Below, piece by piece: positions 30,745 through 33,160 of a stretch of DNA of 33,160 nt. The DNA is taken from positions 1-33,160 of the forward strand of contig DBXG01000034.1 of NCBI GenBank assembly GCA_002309215.1, in the 5' to 3' direction. The notes under the pieces were generated by a model that was given only the letters and a program-made list of their open reading frames with translations, was not told the DNA's origin and did not search any database. The position numbers and the translations under genes were made by a program. How positions within the stretch are numbered: the stretch's first letter is position 1; each line of letters begins with the position of its first letter. The stretch is from Alphaproteobacteria bacterium UBA1218 (GTDB lineage: Bacteria > Pseudomonadota > Alphaproteobacteria > Rs-D84).

Positions 30745-32904
30745 TTATTTTTCTGCGCCTGTTTTTTGATCGATACCGACCATAGACATACGTGTTTTAC
30801 CGCGTTTGTCTGCACCCAAATAACGAACATAAACAGTATCACCAACTTTCAATTTAGCATCTTCGATTTTTTCCAAGCGTTCACCTGTGATTTCAGAAAT
30901 ATGAACCATAGATTCAAAGCCTTTTAGAATCTTTACAAAGATACCAAAATCTTTTATGCCGCTGACTTCACCTTTATAGATTTCGCCAACTTCTGGTTCT
31001 GCGACAATATCTTTGATACGATTCATTGCTTCATTTGCATCATCTTGGCTGGACGCCATAATTTTGATTGTGCCATCATCAGACAATTCGATTTGCGTGT
31101 TTGTTTCACGTGTTAAAGCCTGAATCACAACACCGCCCTTGCCGATAACATCGCGCACTTTGTCTGGATTGATTTTCATTGTATAGGCCTGAGGCGCAAA
31201 TTCAGACAATTGTTTACGTGGCGCTTTAATCGCCTTTTCAATCTTGCCTAAAATATGCATACGGCCATCTTTCGCCTGGGCCAAAGCATGTTCCATGATT
31301 TCAAATGTGATAGATGTGATTTTAATATCCATCTGCAAAGCTGTGATACCCCTGTCTGTACCAGTCACCTTGAAATCCATATCGCCCAGGTGATCTTCGT
31401 CGCCCAAAATATCGGTCAAAATTGCATAATCATCGCCTTCTTTAATCAAGCCCATAGCGATACCTGCAACGGGTCTTTTCATTGGAACACCACCGTCCAT
31501 CATAGCTAATGTTGCACCACATGTTGTTGCCATAGAGGACGAACCATTTGATTCCAAAATGTCAGAACATACGCGAATTACATAATCAAATTGCTCACGA
31601 GATGGAATCATTGGATGAACTGCACGCCATGCTAAATTACCATGTCCCAATTCACGACGACCAGGAGATTTCAATCCCTTGACTTCGCCCACAGCATAAC
31701 CTGGGAAATTATAATTCAATATAAAGTCGCGTTCATCATCGCCATCCAAAGATTCAATTGGTAATGCGTCTTTGCCACCACCCAATGTCAAAGAAACCAA
31801 AGCCTGGGTTTCGCCACGTGTAAACAAAGCAGAACCATGTGCACGTGGTAATACGCCCAATTCAATTTCAATTGGACGAACTGTTTTTGTATCACGACCG
31901 TCAATACGTGGTTTGCCTGCCAAAATATTTCCACGCATAATACGCGCAGTTATATTTTCAACAATTTCGTCTGCCCATGATTCCAAAGTCGATGTTGCAG
32001 TTGTTGTATCTGGGAATAATTCTGGAATACGAGTTTTCGCAGTAGCATGAATTTGTGCCAATGTATCCAGACGAACCAATTTTTCTTTTATCTGCAACGC
32101 CTTTTCAATATCGCCAACAAACTGTTCAAAATCTTTTTCCATAGCGATATATTCTTCGCTGTGTTCTGGTGTTTCCCAACGTTCTTTACCGGCCTTTTCA
32201 ACAAATTCATTTATTGCGTTTATAACAACTTGTTGTGCATCAAAACCAAATTTCACAGCACCCAAAGTTGTCTTTTCATCCAATTCACCGATTTCTGATT
32301 CAACCATCAAAACACCGTCTTTGGTTGCAGCAACAACTAAATCCATTTCAGAATCTTCAACATCTTTCTTGGACGGATTTAACAAATATTGACCATCTTT
32401 ATAGCCAACGCGCGCTGCACCAATTGGGCCAGCAAACGGAACACCAGATAATGCCAACGCGGCACTTGATGCAATCATAGCCAAAATATCAGGTTGATTT
32501 TTCTTGTCATAAGAAAAAACCTGGGCAATTATCTGGACTTTGTTCTTGAAGGTATCTGGGAACAAAGGACGAATTGGTCTGTCAATTAAACGCGCAATTA
32601 ATGTTTCGCTGACACTTGCCTTGCCTTCACGTCTATCGCGAGAGCCAGGAATACGACCAGCAGATGCATATTTTTCTTGATAATCAACAGTCAAAGGAAA
32701 GAAATCTTGTCCTTCTACTGCTGTCTTTTCAGCACATACAGTTGCCAAAACCATTGTGCCACCCATTGTTGCCATAACTGAACCAGTTGCCTGTTTTGCA
32801 TAGCGACCAGTTTCTAATCTGACTGTTTCATCACCATATTGAAATTCCACAGCAACAGGGTTATTCAATACGTGTGCTTCACCTTTTTTAAATAAACCAA
32901 ACAT
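30745..32904 (-). CDS. pnp: Polyribonucleotide nucleotidyltransferase (PNPase)
   Basis: PNPase degrades RNA 3' to 5' by phosphorolysis and is a core degradosome enzyme. The 719-residue protein shows the first RNase PH domain (GSVMATMGGTMVLATV, FFPLTVDYQEKYASAGRIPG), the helical linker, the second RNase PH domain (GRDTKTVRPIEIELGVLPRAHGSALFTRGETQALV, MMDGGVPMKRPVAGIAMGLI, DILGDEDHLGDMDFKVTGT), then KH (PDKVRDVIGKGGVVIQAL) and S1 (GEIYKGEVSGIKDFGIFVKIL) domains. All are in the standard order and at normal length. rpsO, its usual upstream neighbour, is not here. The leader is about 108 bases long and can pair with the ribosome binding site, which suggests translational control. Downstream are an unknown gene and ybaB. 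Confidence 0.97.
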   Translation of the reverse strand: MFGLFKKGEAHVLNNPVAVEFQYGDETVRLETGRYAKQATGSVMATMGGTMVLATVCAEKTAVEGQDFFPLTVDYQEKYASAGRIPGSRDRREGKASVSETLIARLIDRPIRPLFPDTFKNKVQIIAQVFSYDKKNQPDILAMIASSAALALSGVPFAGPIGAARVGYKDGQYLLNPSKKDVEDSEMDLVVAATKDGVLMVESEIGELDEKTTLGAVKFGFDAQQVVINAINEFVEKAGKERWETPEHSEEYIAMEKDFEQFVGDIEKALQIKEKLVRLDTLAQIHATAKTRIPELFPDTTTATSTLESWADEIVENITARIMRGNILAGKPRIDGRDTKTVRPIEIELGVLPRAHGSALFTRGETQALVSLTLGGGKDALPIESLDGDDERDFILNYNFPGYAVGEVKGLKSPGRRELGHGNLAWRAVHPMIPSREQFDYVIRVCSDILESNGSSSMATTCGATLAMMDGGVPMKRPVAGIAMGLIKEGDDYAILTDILGDEDHLGDMDFKVTGTDRGITALQMDIKITSITFEIMEHALAQAKDGRMHILGKIEKAIKAPRKQLSEFAPQAYTMKINPDKVRDVIGKGGVVIQALTRETNTQIELSDDGTIKIMASSQDDANEAMNRIKDIVAEPEVGEIYKGEVSGIKDFGIFVKILKGFESMVHISEITGERLEKIEDAKLKVGDTVYVRYLGADKRGKTRMSMVGIDQKTGAEK

Positions 32905-32907
32905 ATT

Positions 32908-32949
32908 TTTATCTCCATTTTTAGTTTGTTTTTACGATGCGGAGATAAA
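32908..32949 (-). promoter_or_regulatory. Hairpin masking the pnp ribosome binding site
   Basis: On the minus strand TTTATCTCC (32941-32949) is the exact complement of GGAGATAAA (32908-32916), which contains the pnp Shine-Dalgarno, 8 bases before the ATG. The loop is 24 bases. If formed, this 9-bp hairpin would block initiation. E. coli pnp is also controlled through a leader stem-loop, with RNase III and PNPase itself; the mechanism here is inferred. Confidence 0.55.
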
Positions 32950-33019
32950 TTATTCATTTTTGTATTCTTTGCCTAAATACAAGAAAGAACAATTTCATCC
33001 CCTGCACTTTCAGCAAGAA

Positions 33020-33047
33020 ATTATATATCATATTTATTCGTTTGCAA
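33020..33047 (-). promoter_or_regulatory. pnp promoter
   Basis: On the minus strand TTGCAA (33042-33047) and TATAAT (33020-33025, perfect) are 16 bases apart, with a predicted start near 33013. Confidence 0.7.
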
Positions 33048-33076
33048 CAAAAAAGCCGGAAAATAACATTGATAAA

Positions 33077-33160
33077 TTATAAGCCCATTTTATCTTTCAT
33101 TTCACAAAGAACTGGGGTTTTTATGTTTAATTTTTCAGCACGATGTATCAAACCACGCAG
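33077..33160 (-). CDS. 3' end of a gene resembling ketopantoate reductase (partial)
   Basis: An open frame enters from the right edge and ends at TAA 33077-33079. The 27 visible residues (LRGLIHRAEKLNIKTPVLCE then MKDKMGL) resemble the C-terminus of PanE/ApbA-type ketopantoate reductases, which end with a helix, an 'A..LGI.TP' turn and a short final helix. Other dehydrogenases with a 6-phosphogluconate-like C-terminal domain could look the same. Only the C-terminal end is visible, so the product is uncertain. Confidence 0.45.
   Translation of the reverse strand: MRGLIHRAEKLNIKTPVLCEMKDKMGL

Overview
The window reads as chromosomal DNA of an AT-rich, Gram-negative alphaproteobacterium. It carries lipopolysaccharide genes (lpxD, lptF, lptD), SurA- and Skp-type periplasmic chaperones, an OmpA-domain lipoprotein and a DUF4167 protein, a family seen mainly in Alphaproteobacteria. 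Many secreted Cys-rich proteins, short intergenic regions and GC-rich palindromic repeats in an AT-rich background would fit an uncultured host-associated lineage; that placement is inference. No transposase, prophage or CRISPR array is visible.

Layout. 1-580: no credible protein gene; a strong minus-strand promoter drives a hairpin-rich transcript that leaves the window, followed by a very long hairpin. 581-7259: secreted or outer-membrane proteins of unknown function, with lpxD and a GC-rich repeat island (about 3590-3965) between them. 7345-9284: three-gene operon of a zinc-ribbon membrane protein, a small secreted protein and an RluD-type pseudouridine synthase. 9320-13171: three overlapping genes for large PilV-like prepilins. 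13316-16397, divergent: DUF4167 protein, dnaX, a PilS/TcpA-like major pilin and an OmpA-domain lipoprotein. 16541-17188: membrane-anchored OmpH/Skp protein. 17234-20184: AlgI/AlgJ-type polysaccharide O-acetylation pair. 20293-24261: nusA-infB. 24482-29518: lptF-lptD-surA-like-rlmN, tightly overlapping. 29590-30024: a small GIY-YIG protein, a large palindromic repeat and tRNA-Val. 30074-32904: pnp, an unknown gene and ybaB, behind a structured pnp leader. 33077-33160: the 3' end of a gene resembling ketopantoate reductase.

Functional themes are envelope building (LpxD, LptF, LptD, SurA, Skp, O-acetylation), core information processing (NusA, IF2, PNPase, DnaX, RlmN, RluD, YbaB), and an unusual type IVb pilus-like set in which three tip-adhesin-like prepilins face a PilS-like pilin across dnaX. 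Most transcription units have a recognisable TTGnnn-16/17-TAtaaT promoter and a hairpin terminator, so unit boundaries are fairly clear. The most interesting items are the prepilin cluster, the structured RNA at the left edge, an interspersed GC-rich repeat family (one copy abuts a tRNA 3' end), a dnaX slippery site with an immediate -1 stop, two apparently leaderless mRNAs and a pnp leader that can hide its own ribosome binding site.
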